Translations under genes and position numbers: made by a program
Source of the DNA: Calliphora vicina
Taxonomy: Eukaryota; Arthropoda; Insecta; Diptera; Calliphoridae
DNA length: 64,000 bases
Reading direction: 5' to 3'
Assembly (NCBI RefSeq): GCF_958450345.1
Contig: NC_088783.1
Location: 98,699,302 to 98,763,301 of the forward strand
Notes under the pieces: generated by a model
What the model was told of the DNA's origin: nothing
Database searches by the model: none
What the model saw: the letters and a program-made list of their open reading frames with translations, nothing else
In this document: positions 1 to 11,277 of the stretch, in pieces
Layout: each line of letters begins with the position of its first letter
Position numbering within the stretch: the first letter of the stretch is position 1

Positions 1-117
1 TGGACAAGCATTGCCATACAATAATGAACTTGCGACATTGCCAAAACAAAATCTATTGCGTTTATGAACACTATGCATTGCAGTGTTGCTTTGCAAAATG
101 CGTTTATGAAGTCAGCC
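1..117 (+). repeat. Right part of a TIR MITE, cut by the window start
   Basis: This segment matches 54203-54319 over its whole length with about two differences by eye. It ends in the same terminal inverted repeat, TGCGTTTATGAAGTCAGCC. The complete copy at 54070-54319 shows that its other end would lie before the window. It has no coding capacity. Confidence 0.8.
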
Positions 118-148
118 ACACATTTTCGGTTAAACCGAAACCGGTTTT

Positions 149-595
149 TCAAACAGTATTTTTAACAAATGTTTGGCTTCTTTTCCAAGAACTTTTTGGG
201 AAAATTTTCTGCTTTTGAGTCCTAAACTTTTCAACAACATTGCCTCGAGCATCAGCAACATACAAATATTGACTCGGAAGCTGCGAAAGATTTTCCAGAA
301 CATACGTTTCGTTATGCAGCAGGTATTTTTTTATATAATTTGACTTCAAATTCTGTGCTCTGTCTTTGGCCTCTAAATTTTAGCAGAGTTCCTGTCAGGA
401 ACTTTTTGAGCATTGTATGTTTTTAAACCTGCATTGGCTTTAAATTTTCGTATCAAGTAGTCCAAGTAGCTCAGCTAACCGGACTGCTTTCCTGCCGGAT
501 GTGTTGAGAGCTCTTTTGAAAATGCTTTCTATTTATTGGCTTTAGAAACATCATGTGGACCTGAACCAGTTTTTCTATCTATGGACAAGTTCTCC
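149..595 (-). pseudogene. Degenerate mariner-like transposase fragment
   Basis: Read on the minus strand, pieces in shifting frames resemble the relic at 29089-29733. The order is NLSIDRKTGSG near 590, then ANAGLKTYNAQKVPDRNS, LKSNYIKKYLLHNETYVLE and YVADARGNVVEKFRTQKQK near 200. The recurring VPDRN and YVAD-x-GNV blocks belong to an IS630/Tc1/mariner-type transposase family common in insects (family knowledge). The frame is broken by stops and shifts, and both ends are missing, so it cannot be functional. It lies downstream of the last visible exon of the minus-strand gene. The exact subfamily is not assigned. Confidence 0.65.
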
Positions 596-1199
596 CGATA
601 CTATTTAATAAATAACATTGGAACCAGTTTGACGACAGACCTTTGATTGTTTGAACAACTTTTTGTAGGACAAAGAGTTATAAGGATATGTCGAGACATT
701 CCCTAAGGTCTTTGAAAATGTATTTACTCCAAATAGTACACACTTTTGTGTTACTCCGAAGATTCTCGACAAAGAAGTTTGTCGAGTTTAAGTTTTGAAC
801 TTGGACCTCATGGGCCCACCAAGGGCGCGACCAAGGGTCCTCAAAGTAGGACACATCGGATATGTTACATTTTTAAAACGATCCTATTTCTTCGTTTGTG
901 TTCTGATTTCAAAGTGAAAAATAAATTTTTTCTTCCTATATGTTTTCAAAAAAAGTGCACGAAAAAGCTATTTTTTGGGAAAAAATGTTAACAAAATTTG
1001 TTTAGCGGACTCTTCGCTATATTATTGCCATATAAAGTTAAGCGGTATCATCATCGAACGCATACTGACATGATCGTGTGTTTTTTGCACTGTTGCACTG
1101 TGTAATTTTATGAAAAATACTCTGAATTACCAATCATATGTATGCAATCGATAAAAGTTGTTCAGTCTCACACATACCATTCATATTATTAACTAATTA
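596..1199. other. No recognisable feature
   Basis: AT-rich sequence with one slightly GC-richer patch around 805-845. I see no convincing exon. No AATAAA on the minus strand lies close behind the stop at 1200, which bears on whether the gene ends there. Confidence 0.5.
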
Positions 1200-1287
1200 C
1201 TAACCACTTATCATTTTAACAATTTCATCAGCCTCTCTAGATAAATCGCCGCCAGGGCGAAAGGGATTATCCCAACCGGAATCAGTA
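1200..1287 (-). CDS. Exon 4 (last visible coding exon) of the minus-strand gene
   Basis: The acceptor is TTTGCAG at 1293-1288 and the exon encodes S/TDSGWDNPFRPGGDLSR followed by EADEIVKMISG and TAG. The first base completes a Ser codon started by exon 3. This tail (Trp-Asp-Asn-Pro-Phe-Arg-Pro, then an acidic helix-like stretch) is the most conserved-looking part of the protein and suggests a short binding motif, which is inference. The stop overlaps the sequence G|GTTAGT, a usable splice donor, and no near polyadenylation signal was seen. The coding region could therefore continue into an exon before the window. If the donor is used, the exon would end at 1205. Confidence 0.75.
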
Positions 1288-1378
1288 CTGCAAATAATAT
1301 AACACAAATTGTTAATTAATTTATCAACCAGATGTATAAATATACATATACTTATGTATACACGTATGTTCAACTTAC

Positions 1379-1561
1379 CTTTGTTGCCTGTCATAGCCAG
1401 GTATTGGTGATGCTGTCGTCATGATGTCTTCTAAATTACAATTATAGTTACTTAATGAATTATCTAAATTATCTTCAAATTTCGTAAAATATTCGGGAGG
1501 GCAAATTTGTTGTGGTTGACTACTTTGGTAAATTGATACACGTACTATAGAGCGTTCCGAT
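1379..1561 (-). CDS. Exon 3 of the minus-strand gene
   Basis: The acceptor TTTTGCAG lies directly before 1561 and the donor AAAG|GTAAGT lies at 1379/1378, both strong. The 183 bases encode about 61 residues starting SERSIVRVSIYQSSQPQQ, followed by an acidic Asn/Leu-rich stretch and the TTASPIPGYDRQQ end. The frame enters with one base (finishing Glu from exon 2) and leaves with two, matching exon 4 across a 91-bp intron typical of flies. No domain is recognised. The absence of stops, the good splice sites and the phase fit make it a real exon. Confidence 0.85.
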
Positions 1562-1639
1562 CTGCAAAAGAAGATTGTATACATATATTCAGTACATACG
1601 TTTAAATATAAAAATCTAAACAACTAAAATATAATCAAT

Positions 1640-3599
1640 GTTATAAACAGGGAAACCAAAATATGGAAATGCATGTTTTTTTCTGGTGAGTCTAATAGGC
1701 ACATGGATTAGATATTTACACTTTTCAGAACTATTTAAGAATTTTGGCATCGATTTGTTAGTGCATATTTTTGCATATTTTACCTTTAAATGCATATTTT
1801 TGTATATATTTGTTTTAAGAGCATTTTTTATGTCATATTTTTGCGTTTTTACAGCATATTTTACTGTTTAATAGCATATTTTTTACTTATTTTTGATGTT
1901 GTGTTACAGGTTTTTACTTTACTTCCTATTTTAACAATAGGCCAACTAAATATCAAATTTTAGTTCTAATTCAAACTTAACCGTTCTTTAATATTAAGAG
2001 AATCTACAATAGTACAATATATAAAATATAATTTTAGTAATACAGCATTTGGACAGTGCCAAACATAATAAATTAAAAGAAAGCCAAAGTAAAAAAACTA
2101 CACAATTGTTTATATCACAATGTTCCCAATTAGCTAAACAAACACAGTTTGAAGAAAAATTGTGCAAAGCATTTATAGAAGCTGACATTCCCCTTTTTAA
2201 ATTAAGGAACGAGCAGATCAGAAATTTTTTTAATGAATATACACCATCTGAAACGTGTCTACGTACGAAATGCGTTAAAAATCTGTATCAAAATTGTTTA
2301 GATAATATACGAAACTGCATAAAAAATCAGTACATTTAAATATCAATCGATCAATTTTTAACACAGACTGCCGTTTTGAGCAAAATGAATCATTCTACGA
2401 ATTTTGGATCCTAATTTTAAAAAAACATGGTTTAGCTCTTCGTTACCGACGCTGCATCGTATATGGTTAAGGCAGGTAAAGCTATTATGGTTTTTTATCC
2501 CAAGGTTATACATGTCAAAAGCATTGCGCATGGTTTTCATCGCTTGTGTGAACGTATAAGGGACTCCTACAAAGACGTAAACAAGGTTATTGCAAATGTA
2601 AAAAAGGTATTTTTAAAAGCCCCAAATAGGATTGATACATTAAAAGAAATGCATCCTGCTCTAGAATTGCCACCAGAGAATGTTGTAACTCGCTGGGGAA
2701 CATGGTTTTCAGCTGTAAATTATTACGCCAAAAATTTTGTAAAAATTTGTGAAGTTATCAATGCTTTAAATGCTGAGGAGTCTCAGTTTATTAACATTGC
2801 TAAAGATGCTTTAAATACACCTACAATAAAAACTTACTTAATTTTTATAACGTCAAATTTTGGATTTATTGAAATATTTATTAAAAACATCAAACCGCTT
2901 GGCTTACAATGACCGAACAGTATAATTTAGTGAAACAAACATTTAAAAATATTGGTAAAATACCAAATTGTAGTGTTAAAACTAATATTAAAATAAAATT
3001 TGAACAAATAATAGGAAAAAATTAAGGATTAAAAATTATAGAAAGCATTTGTAAACAGTTTAAAAGACTTTCCTCAACACAGATTTCAAAATTAAGTGTT
3101 AATGAAATATTATCTTTTAAATTTGCTCATATAACATCAGTTAATGTCGAAGAATATTTTCTATGTATAAAAATGTTTTCAGATCCAATAGACAACGATT
3201 TTTATTTAAAAATTTAAGTCAACATTTTGTAATTTATTGCAATAATAACCTTAATTGAAGAAGATACTTTATATTTATATAAAACTAGATGACCGTCCCG
3301 GCCTTGACCGGTAGATATTTACTAATGTTAGTTCTTCAAGTTCCTCCAAAAATGTCTCTTATTAAGAAAAGTGAGAAGTGAACAGGAGGCAATATATTAA
3401 AAATTAAAATTTCCGAATTTAGAAATTTTTTTTCTTTACAAACCATCTCCTGAAATTTTCCAATGATGCCATTACATGAATTGTATTGATTTTTTTAAAT
3501 AAAAGTATATTTTTTGGTTAAAAATTATGTAAAAGTTTGTTTTTTAATAGCATATTTTTTAAATTTTAAGAGCATATTTCCGGTTTCCCTGGTTCTAAA
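1640..3599 (+). mobile_element. hAT element with 8-bp target duplication
   Basis: The element proper is 1648-3591. It begins CAGGGAAACCAAAATATG and ends with the inverse, ...ATTTCCGGTTTCCCTG. Flanking octamers GTTATAAA (1640-1647) and GTTCTAAA (3592-3599) match at seven of eight bases, as expected for an old hAT insertion. Both ends are packed with GCATATTT-type subterminal repeats. The interior holds a broken transposase. A shorter relative lies at 55367-56148. Confidence 0.9.
2049..3217 (+). pseudogene. Broken hAT transposase, CGGBP1-like group
   Basis: Separate frames carry recognisable hAT pieces. First is an N-terminal region with FIEADIPLFKLRNEQIRNF, ending at 2339. After a gap comes FVTDAASYMVKAGKAI (the TDAA Asp is the likely catalytic position) leading through HVKSIAHGFHRLCERIRDSY and VVTRWGTWFSAVNYYAKNF to a stop at 2912. 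A shifted frame then ends in a decayed dimerisation region, SVNVEEYFLCIKMFSD. The LPPENVVTRWGTW block is characteristic of hAT proteins related to vertebrate CGGBP1 (family knowledge). Several frameshifts and an internal loss near 2340-2430 make it non-functional. In the relative at 55789-55911 the same C-terminal region reads SVDVERTFSMYKNVF. Confidence 0.8.
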
Positions 3600-3610
3600 C
3601 ATAAAATTAG

Positions 3611-3910
3611 GAAAGTGCAATTAATCGAATAAACAAACATTCTGATTAATCGATTAATAAACATTTCAGATTAATCAAAACTATGATTAATCAATTAATT
3701 AATTAATTTCAAATTTCAATATTTTTGTTCAGAAAAATTTAAAAAAAACATAAAAACGAATAAACGAATTAAAAAAACAAAAGTTACACAAAATTCAAAT
3801 AATTTATTTAAAATTATTAAAATTTCTAACTAATCAATTATTCAATTAATAATGAATATGAATAATCAAAATTTGATTAATCAGGATGTTAGATTAATCA
3901 ACTTAATAAA
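3611..3910. repeat. Region rich in GATTAATC motifs
   Basis: Many direct and inverted copies of GATTAATC/ATTAATTG occur within 300 bp, for example near 3638, 3647, 3670, 3690, 3870 and 3890. No clear terminal repeat or ORF was found. It may be a simple-sequence-like tract or a decayed element with subterminal repeats. Confidence 0.5.
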
Positions 3911-4148
3911 GATTAAAAAAAAGAACACCAAATCCATGTGACATCACGAATAGAAATTGTTTCTATAAGTAATTCATTTTGTTCATTTCAAGCCCATGTA
4001 CCCCTGTTAACCCAATCCCAATTTTCACTAACAAATTTTTCAACAATAGAGATCTATTTTATTTTGCTAAAAAACAAGCATGTTTAGTTTAGTAAGGAAG
4101 TAATTTTCGTTGTAATGAGATATAAATGACAAAATTTGGTTAAAAAAT

Positions 4149-4560
4149 GTTAAAGTAATTAAAAAATCGCCAGGCCATTAACGTGTCCCAGGCAACTTGA
4201 ACAAGAAATTTAGTGAAAAAAATTAACATATTTTGAGAAAAATTAAAAAAAAATATATCCGTATTTACTTGTGTATGAGTTTTTGTATTTATAGGATACG
4301 GTTAACCTATTCGCAGTTATGGCCAAACAAATTTATTTTTTTAACGGCTGTCTCGAATCTCCATTTTCAAATTTTTAAAAATTTTGTTAAACAAATTTCA
4401 GAATTTTTTGATCATCACATTGGGATTTATTGAGATCATAATAGAGAAAAAAATATGAAAAAATTATGTCGATACCTCCTACAGTTTTTCCTTAACTACG
4501 ATTTAAATTTTGCGATTTTCGGGGAAAAACATTTTTTTTTGGCCATATTTTGGCGAATGA
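4149..4560 (-). repeat. Inverted fragment of the 32817-34076 element
   Basis: The run TCGCCAGGCCATTAAC near 4168, the ACAAGAAATT block and the GGTTAACCTATTC block mirror 33590-33850 on the other strand. It contains no transposase-like ORF. Confidence 0.65.
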
Positions 4561-4860
4561 GACCAATTTCCTTACTATTATGAATGTTACTAAATGTCAA
4601 TACAAAAAGAAGTGAACATTTTTTAGACTTTATTATTGACCCTTAATTTTTTTAAATAGAATTTACACATTTTAAATGTAAATTATTAAAGAAACAAATC
4701 ATTTTAAGTATTGTTCTCAAGGAGCTCTGAAACAAAAACTTAAACCACACAAAAAATATCTTAATGCCTAGTGAAAAAATGTTGTTGGCATGGAGTATGA
4801 ATATAAACTATTATTGTATGTATTTCAAAGCCAATTCAAAATATGTACATATATATATGT

Positions 4861-5151
4861 ATGTATATTAGGGTGTGTCGATTTTTTTCACAAAAAATCG
4901 TATAGCATTAACGCATTCTATGGAAAATTCTAAGAAATTTTCTCCAAGAAACCATAGGTCTAAAATCAAATCCTATCTTGCACATTTCGTCTTTTATCCA
5001 ATGATATTTCCATATAATTTTTTTTAATAGTTTTTTTTATTGGATGTTTTCTTGAGGAAACTTTCTTAGAATTTTCCGTAGATTGCGTTTCTGCTATACG
5101 ATTTTTTTACTTTTTGATCCTCCATACAAATCGACCCGGCCTAATGTATAT
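4861..5151. mobile_element. hAT-type MITE with exact 8-bp target duplication
   Basis: The element 4869-5143 (275 bp) starts TAGGGTGTGTCGATTT and ends AAATCGACCCGGCCTA. The inverted arms extend about 100 bp and include ATCGTATAGC and GGAAAATTCT in both. The octamer ATGTATAT flanks both sides (4861-4868 and 5144-5151). The 8-bp duplication and TAGGG end assign it to hAT by structure only. It is non-coding. Confidence 0.85.
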
Positions 5152-6212
5152 AGTGGATACATTACACACATATCTAGTGTAAACTGTACGAGTGCAAACA
5201 AATTACCCACTGAGTTGATTCAACTGCCAAAGGATTTTGCAATTATAGAGCAGTGGCATTGAATCTACATAGTTAGTTGCATTTCCTTGATAGCCTTCCA
5301 AATCAGCCTCCTAGTGGGCTTTAGTTGTTTTTGCACTGTATATTATTCATTCGTTCGCATACAATATATTGGGTGTTGTTAACCTTGAAATACCTGATTT
5401 GGCAAATGAATCTATGTCAAGTGAAAACAAATAAGGACATTGCATTGAATAGTCACTTGCACAAGGATACTTCCAAAACTGTGCAAAACCCCTCCTCCTC
5501 CTCCCTAATAATACAAAATACTTTCCAGTTGCATTTTATCACAAATAAAATGTTTAAGTCAAAAATACTATACACGTATGAATGTAATTTTTAAAGCATT
5601 ATTTATTTAGAAAATTCTAATAGCGTAACTACATATCCATATGATAGAACGTGTGAGCAGACCATTTTGGTGATAATTATGGGTCGATCATTTATTTAAT
5701 AGAAAGTACAAAAACAAAATTGCATAACGAAAATCAGGTAAAAACGAACACCAGCAGCGCAACAAAATACTGAGAGTTTATTGACAATTAAGCGTGTGGG
5801 AAGTGAGAAGGTGAGAGCAGCAGCAGCAGCAGCAGCAGTAAATAAATAAATAAAAGCCTCTGTATGTAGTACATTTATTTAGCATTTTAAACAAATAGCG
5901 TCATCCATTGGGGAACATGAAAATACTTAATGCTCTACATTTTTAAAAATAAACATAAACAAATGTGCGTATTTATAGTTAAATAGTTGGCAAAATAGAA
6001 TATCCGAATTTATGACTAAGTTGTTTGGAATTGATTTCGATTAAAAGTCTCTTAAATCTTAATAGTTTATAAATAACATTGTTCAAATAGTGAGATAGTA
6101 AAATAAGTAAATTAAGAAAAAAAAAATAAACAATGGAACAAATGTCACATTAGACGCAATAAAATCTTTAAATCAAATTGCTTTTAAAATATATTTGTAT
6201 GAAATTGCGGTA
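5152..6212. other. Intronic sequence without recognised feature
   Basis: AT-rich intron. Apart from the AGC repeat at 5816-5838, I see nothing assignable. A run open from 5325 to 5594 has no family resemblance and is judged to be chance. Confidence 0.5.
5816..5838. repeat. (AGC)n microsatellite
   Basis: Seven AGC units plus AG, followed by AAAT repeats. It lies inside intron 2. Confidence 0.95.
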
Positions 6213-6660
6213 CAGTGTTGGAAAAAATAATAGAAACGAGATCTTTTTTTTCCCAATTTTTTAAGTATATTAGTCTAGTTTAGTTTTGTTAAATCAGACA
6301 TACAACATAAGAAAAAACTTAATCATTCCATTGTGGCCGTAATTTTGTAAATCACATCACCAAAGTGATATTTATGTGGATAGCAAAAACAATATTTAAA
6401 AAATTTGTTTTTGTTTTATATACAACATTTTCAAATTATGAAAGGCAAATCAATGGCTGAATTTCAAAGATATTGTTTATTTAAATGTGACGGATTGTAA
6501 AGGAATAAAATTTGGTTTGGTGTAAGAAATTAAAATAAAGAAAAAAATAAAGAAAAATATTTTACATGTTCCTCAAAATCTCTTCCGTTTTATGTCACAT
6601 ACTTATTTCGCTCGATATTTTAGTCAACAATGTTTCGAAGGTACATAATTATTTTTCAGT
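6213..6660. repeat. Tc1-like terminus and dispersed repeat fragments
   Basis: At 6213, directly after TA, stands CAGTGTTGGAAAAAATAATA, the style of a Tc1-like end. No partner end was found. At 6340-6470 lies a block (AAATCACATCACCAAAGTGA) also present at 60420 and, inverted, near 53170. At 6582-6640 is an inverted match to 20700-20755 (TTCCGTTTTATGTCACATA). Confidence 0.5.
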
Positions 6661-6723
6661 TACTCTTATTTTTGCAAAATCTGTATTCAAATAAATAACA
6701 TATAACATAACATATGTATGTAA

Positions 6724-7204
6724 GGGTGGTCCTTAACCCTCCGTTAGTCGCAATCATTTTCAATCGAGACTAGTCGCAATGTATCAAATTGATATCGATA
6801 AAAAAAGGCGCGTTTGAAAATAATCACTTCACTTTTTATTTCGAAAACATAAAAACAATATTAAATTCAAAGTATTTAAAAGAGTAATAAAAATAAAATT
6901 GCAGTAAAAATATATTTTTATCAAAAAAAAGCTTAAAATTTAGGTTGTTTAAAAAAAATTTACAATAAAAAAATGTGCCATTAAGGGTTAATTTCCATTT
7001 TTGTGCTGTTATTATAAATACTAGACTTCATGTTATATTTTTCTTAAATTTCATCAAAATCGGCCCAAAAATAAATAACTTTTCGCTATATTTAAATTAG
7101 AAATTCCAAATATTGAAAAATTTGACCTTTGACCTTCACGATTTAAGGTTGAACGTTTTCCAATTTTAGTAAAACTTTCAGAATATATTTTAAAAATTTT
7201 AAAA
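6724..7204 (+). repeat. Decayed relative of the 32817-34076 hAT MITE
   Basis: It starts AAGGGTGGTCCTTAA. From about 6987 it follows 33062-33395 in the same orientation, including TTCATCAAAATCGGCCCAAA and a TTTGACCTTCACGATTTAA-like block. The right terminus is lost. Confidence 0.6.
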
Positions 7205-7360
7205 TAAGTAAGAAAAATGCATAAATTTTGACTAGGCTTAAATTATTATTAATTATTAAATTAAATGTATTATTGTTGAGTAGAATATAAACCATATTTG
7301 GCCCAATGGGCTTGGTTTTGAATTAAAATAAATAAAATAAAAAAAAAATAAAAAAATTAC
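7205..7360 (+). mobile_element. Probable 3' end of a non-LTR retrotransposon
   Basis: A short unique stretch ending GGCCCAATGGGCTTGGTTTT runs into an A-rich AAATAAAATAAAA tail up to about 7360. This is the usual form of a heavily 5'-truncated LINE copy. No target duplication was identified. Confidence 0.4.
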
Positions 7361-9336
7361 TAATGATAAATTTATAAATCTATACCCTACCTACCCTACC
7401 CTACTGCAGGCAATGGTTGAAAATAACGAGTCTTTTAAAAATTCTAAATTTATCAGTTTTCTAAATTTCTTCAGCTCGCATTTAATTGTCACCCATCAGC
7501 TCAAAAAAAACAAAAACTCATTTTTTGACGTAACTAAAAGGAGTTTTTGAAATAAATAAAAGAATTAAGCCTTTTTCAAACATATGTATATCGCACACCC
7601 AGTTCAAAAGTGACTTAACTCAAAATTTATTTTTCGGATTTATATGCTTAAACTATACACTTGTTTATCTATAAAAAAAAATATCAGTGTATTTTGTTGT
7701 TGTCAACTCTTGCTAAAATAAACATTATGTTTCAATTTGTATTCATTTGTTTCGATTTCTGAAAAATTAAAATTTTGAGTTGTGTCTCTTCGTATACCCT
7801 TCGCCATGAGAGGAAAATTTGGAAAAAACTTTTCCGAATATAGCTCTCTTACTTGTTATTATTAACTGTGTGTGCGATATGTTTCATTTAATGACCAAAA
7901 AAAATATATTTTGTATTATTTAAACTTGTCAAAAGCGATGACGATATTCTACACATTATTATTATTACTGTAAACTAATTCTGATTGTTTAAAAAAAAAA
8001 TAAAAAATTAATAGTTGAAAAGTACTACAACTTTTAATTTTTGTTGTAAATAGTGGTTTTGTCTGAAATTCTTTAATATAATTTAATGATAGAATATCGA
8101 ATGTGAAAATATGTACATACGTCATGCCTGAATCACGAATTAAGTGAATAAATACTTAATTGTCATTTTAATTTCAATTGGAAAGCACAATAATTTGCTT
8201 AAATTAAATAATGCGCATATGTACATATATATTTCTATAAAACAAATTTTGCAAATTATTGCTCAATGCGAACAAGTGAAATGAAAATCGAAGGCCGACA
8301 CTTGTGAAAAGTATTACAAATGCCACGCCCTTTGGCCTGTGACTTGATTTAATTGCGAAAAGAAAAATACTTAAGCATGAACCAACATGAATGACGACTA
8401 CAGTATGAATAAATTTATTGGGATAGGGGTGGCTTTATTGGATGGATGGATGGATGATGATGAGTCGTTGGTGGGCTCATTGCTTTGATTTGTTGGGTAA
8501 GCAAGATAAAGTGGTCAACTCGCCAGCAAAGAGGGTGTAGTTTGTGGTACCAGTGGTTGGTGGGGATGATAAAGGAAAACAAACAAACAAATACATACGT
8601 ACATATAAAAAAGTGAAAAATTCACACACTGATCTACTTTACTGCAGCAACTACAATAGCAACAATAATAACAAAAAATAATAACAAGACAAGTGAAAAA
8701 CAACAACTACAACACTAACAACTATTACAAAAAAAAAATGAATGAATAAATGGGTGAGTGAGTAAATGAGCGAAAAAATAAATAAAACCCATGTAATAAA
8801 ATGCAGGGAAATATTTCTAAAATATACTTTTGTATATTGAAAGGGAAACACGAATACTTGTACAACAACATACATACTACATACATATACCAAAAACAAC
8901 TCCGTATTAATTTAAGCATTCTTTATGTGCTTCTTCCACAATTTGTTGTTGTTTGTTTTGGTAACAGAAGCATGCAACATTATTCTGACACAGACTTTAA
9001 CGGATAGTTTTCAGTAAGTTTTCATTTTTCTTTAATTTTTATGTTTATTTTTGGAGTGGCACACTATGGTATCTATTGGATATGTTTTTAGATTTTTTGA
9101 AGCTATTATTATTATTATGTTTTTTCATGTAATGGCCTCTCTCTCTCACACACTGCTACATACACATTTACTCGCTCACCATCAACAACCATGTATGGAC
9201 GGACAACTGTTATACGTGTGACAAAAGCACGCATTACGGAGTTTGCTCACAACAACAAAAAAAGAATAACAAAAAAATGTAAACAAGGGGAAGTGTGAAA
9301 AAACACACTGCATGAAAATAATATAAGGAAGAACAA
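7361..9336. other. Intronic sequence, mostly simple or unassigned
   Basis: It holds an inverted scrap of the dispersed ACAAGTAAG family (7796-7860, TATACCCTTCGCC...CTTACTTGTT), a GGAT microsatellite at 8439-8460, and a CTCTCTCTCTCACACA tract near 9137 that could bind GAGA factor (inference). No exon was recognised. Confidence 0.45.
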
Positions 9337-9639
9337 AACCAGTAAGAGTGTTATATTTCGACAGTGCTGAATCTTACACATATACCCACCACCAATAATA
9401 CTATGCATATACTGACAACGATTTCAGTATATTTTTACAGTCATATTTCCTGGACCGATTCTTGCCATTAACAGGTATAACGGTATAACGTGTGCAAAAT
9501 TTTGATTTATTATCGCAATATATTTTTGGAGGTTGTCTCACATTTCATCCCTCTAAGACTTCCCCTCTAGTCCTATTGTGCCTTCGACAGACGGACGTAG
9601 TTAGATCGTCTTAGGTGGAAGGTATAAAAAAAAATACAA
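9337..9639 (+). repeat. Dispersed fly repeat, ACAAGTAAG family (copy)
   Basis: It begins CCAGTAAGAGTGTTATATT and continues TATACCCACCACCAATAATA, the opening also seen at 35765-35812. The 3' part is decayed. Confidence 0.55.
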
Positions 9640-10241
9640 AATGTTACAAAAAAAACAAGTAAAAGAGCTATATTCGGCTATATCTTATATACCCTCCACC
9701 AAATTATACTTCAAAATACAAATTTTAAATATTTCTAGGTAAACAAAATTTTTTTTTTTTGTCCAAAGTGGTTTTTTTATTTTTTTTTTGTAAAAATTTG
9801 TTTTTCGAATCGTTATTAAAATATTTTTTTTTTAATTTTTAAATTTTTTTTTTTGTGAACATTTTTTTTTCCGATTTTGACCCATTGTATATCCAATTTA
9901 CTATGGTATTATATACGTCGTTGCAAAGGCAACCATATCTATCATTAGACATCCATATTGTCTATATTAATGACTTAGTAATCTAGATATACAGTGAGTG
10001 TCACTCAAAATCGTACAACATATTTTTTTTTAAATATTATGAAATTATACAGGCAATAATAGGTGATTATATAAAAAATTAAAAGTCATTTTATTAATTG
10101 GAACAAAAAATATGTATTTCAACAAAAATGTTAACAAAACCTCAATTCCTTAAAAAAATATTGATGAATATTAAAGAATATCACAAAATTCATATTTCAC
10201 TTAAATTCGTACACTTATATTAAATTATAATTAAAACTTTA

Positions 10242-11174
10242 ACAGTCTTATGCAAAAAACCCTACAACATGCTTACTAACCGTTGTTAAGCTAAATTCGA
10301 TAAAAGTATATCCAAAAACGAAAATTAGCTTAAAAACCTAGTAGTAAACCATTGTTAAATATATGAAATTTAATAATGGTTCACCCTTCTTTAAACCTAT
10401 TTTAAGGAATTCTTTTTACTTTTTATCTTAAAAAAGAGGATTTTAAAGATAAATTTGGAATAACAGACGATACTATTGCAATTGCTAAACACAATTTCCA
10501 CTCCGCTGGCGAATAAGTTCCATTTTAATAGTATATGATTTTGTTTGATATTCCTCCGGCAGTGAACTACATGAGGTTCACAAGTGAGTTTGATTGGCAT
10601 TTTTGTCATTTACTTTTAACCTGCAACGCTATATAGTAATAAAATGTGTAAACATTGTGGAAGAAGGTCCACATATAGAAATTCATTAAATTTTGTTAAA
10701 ATTTAACAAAATGTAAATAAAAATAAATTAATAAAATAAATTATATAACAGTGATGTTTATTTTATCACAGAATATTCGCCATTCGAATACTTTTAATAA
10801 TAATTGAAATAAACTATATAAAAAAGTTTGTACATTAATACATTTTAGCTTAATATAAATTTACTAGAATCAGATATACATTTTTTCTCTAAAAATTAGT
10901 TGTTATCTTCAAAAATTTATTATTACTAAAAACAATCAATGAAAAAAAGAAAATTAATGAATATTTTATCCTAATTGAAAGCAACACTAACAACGAAAAT
11001 GGGGAAATAAATGAGAAGCATTGCCAGCTTAGACAAAAATCAGTACATTAGTTATTATAACTTTAACAAACGTTTTTGCATACAATACTTTTATAAATGG
11101 GTTTTAAAGCTAAAGGGTTGTTAACAAAATTGTGTTTTAAATCTACAATAAGGTTTTTTTTTGCATAAGACTGT
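10242..11174. mobile_element. TIR element nested in the Tc1-like element
   Basis: The ends are ACAGTCTTATGCAAAAAA and TTTTTTGCATAAGACTGT, inverted copies about 930 bp apart. The target duplication is unclear. The interior is non-coding: the 70-codon run at 10397-10609 has no resemblance to a known protein. Confidence 0.65.
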
Positions 11175-11208
11175 AAAAATTTAGAAAAAATGTTAATTTT
11201 AAATAATC

Positions 11209-11277
11209 CTAATACTTTGTAGGGTATCCTTTGCTATTTTTTAGTGCCCGTTCGATTTTAAATGAAGCGTTGATATT
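11209..11277 (-). pseudogene. Tc1-like transposase C-terminal fragment
   Basis: The minus strand reads INASFKIERALKNSKGYPTK-Y then stop. The ending (K-G-Y-P-T-K-Y, an arginine-containing helix before it) is the typical C-terminus of Tc1-family transposases; compare the SSMPRRVEKVLQNKGGYTGY end of the intact gene at 62975-63979. The remainder is absent. Confidence 0.65.
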
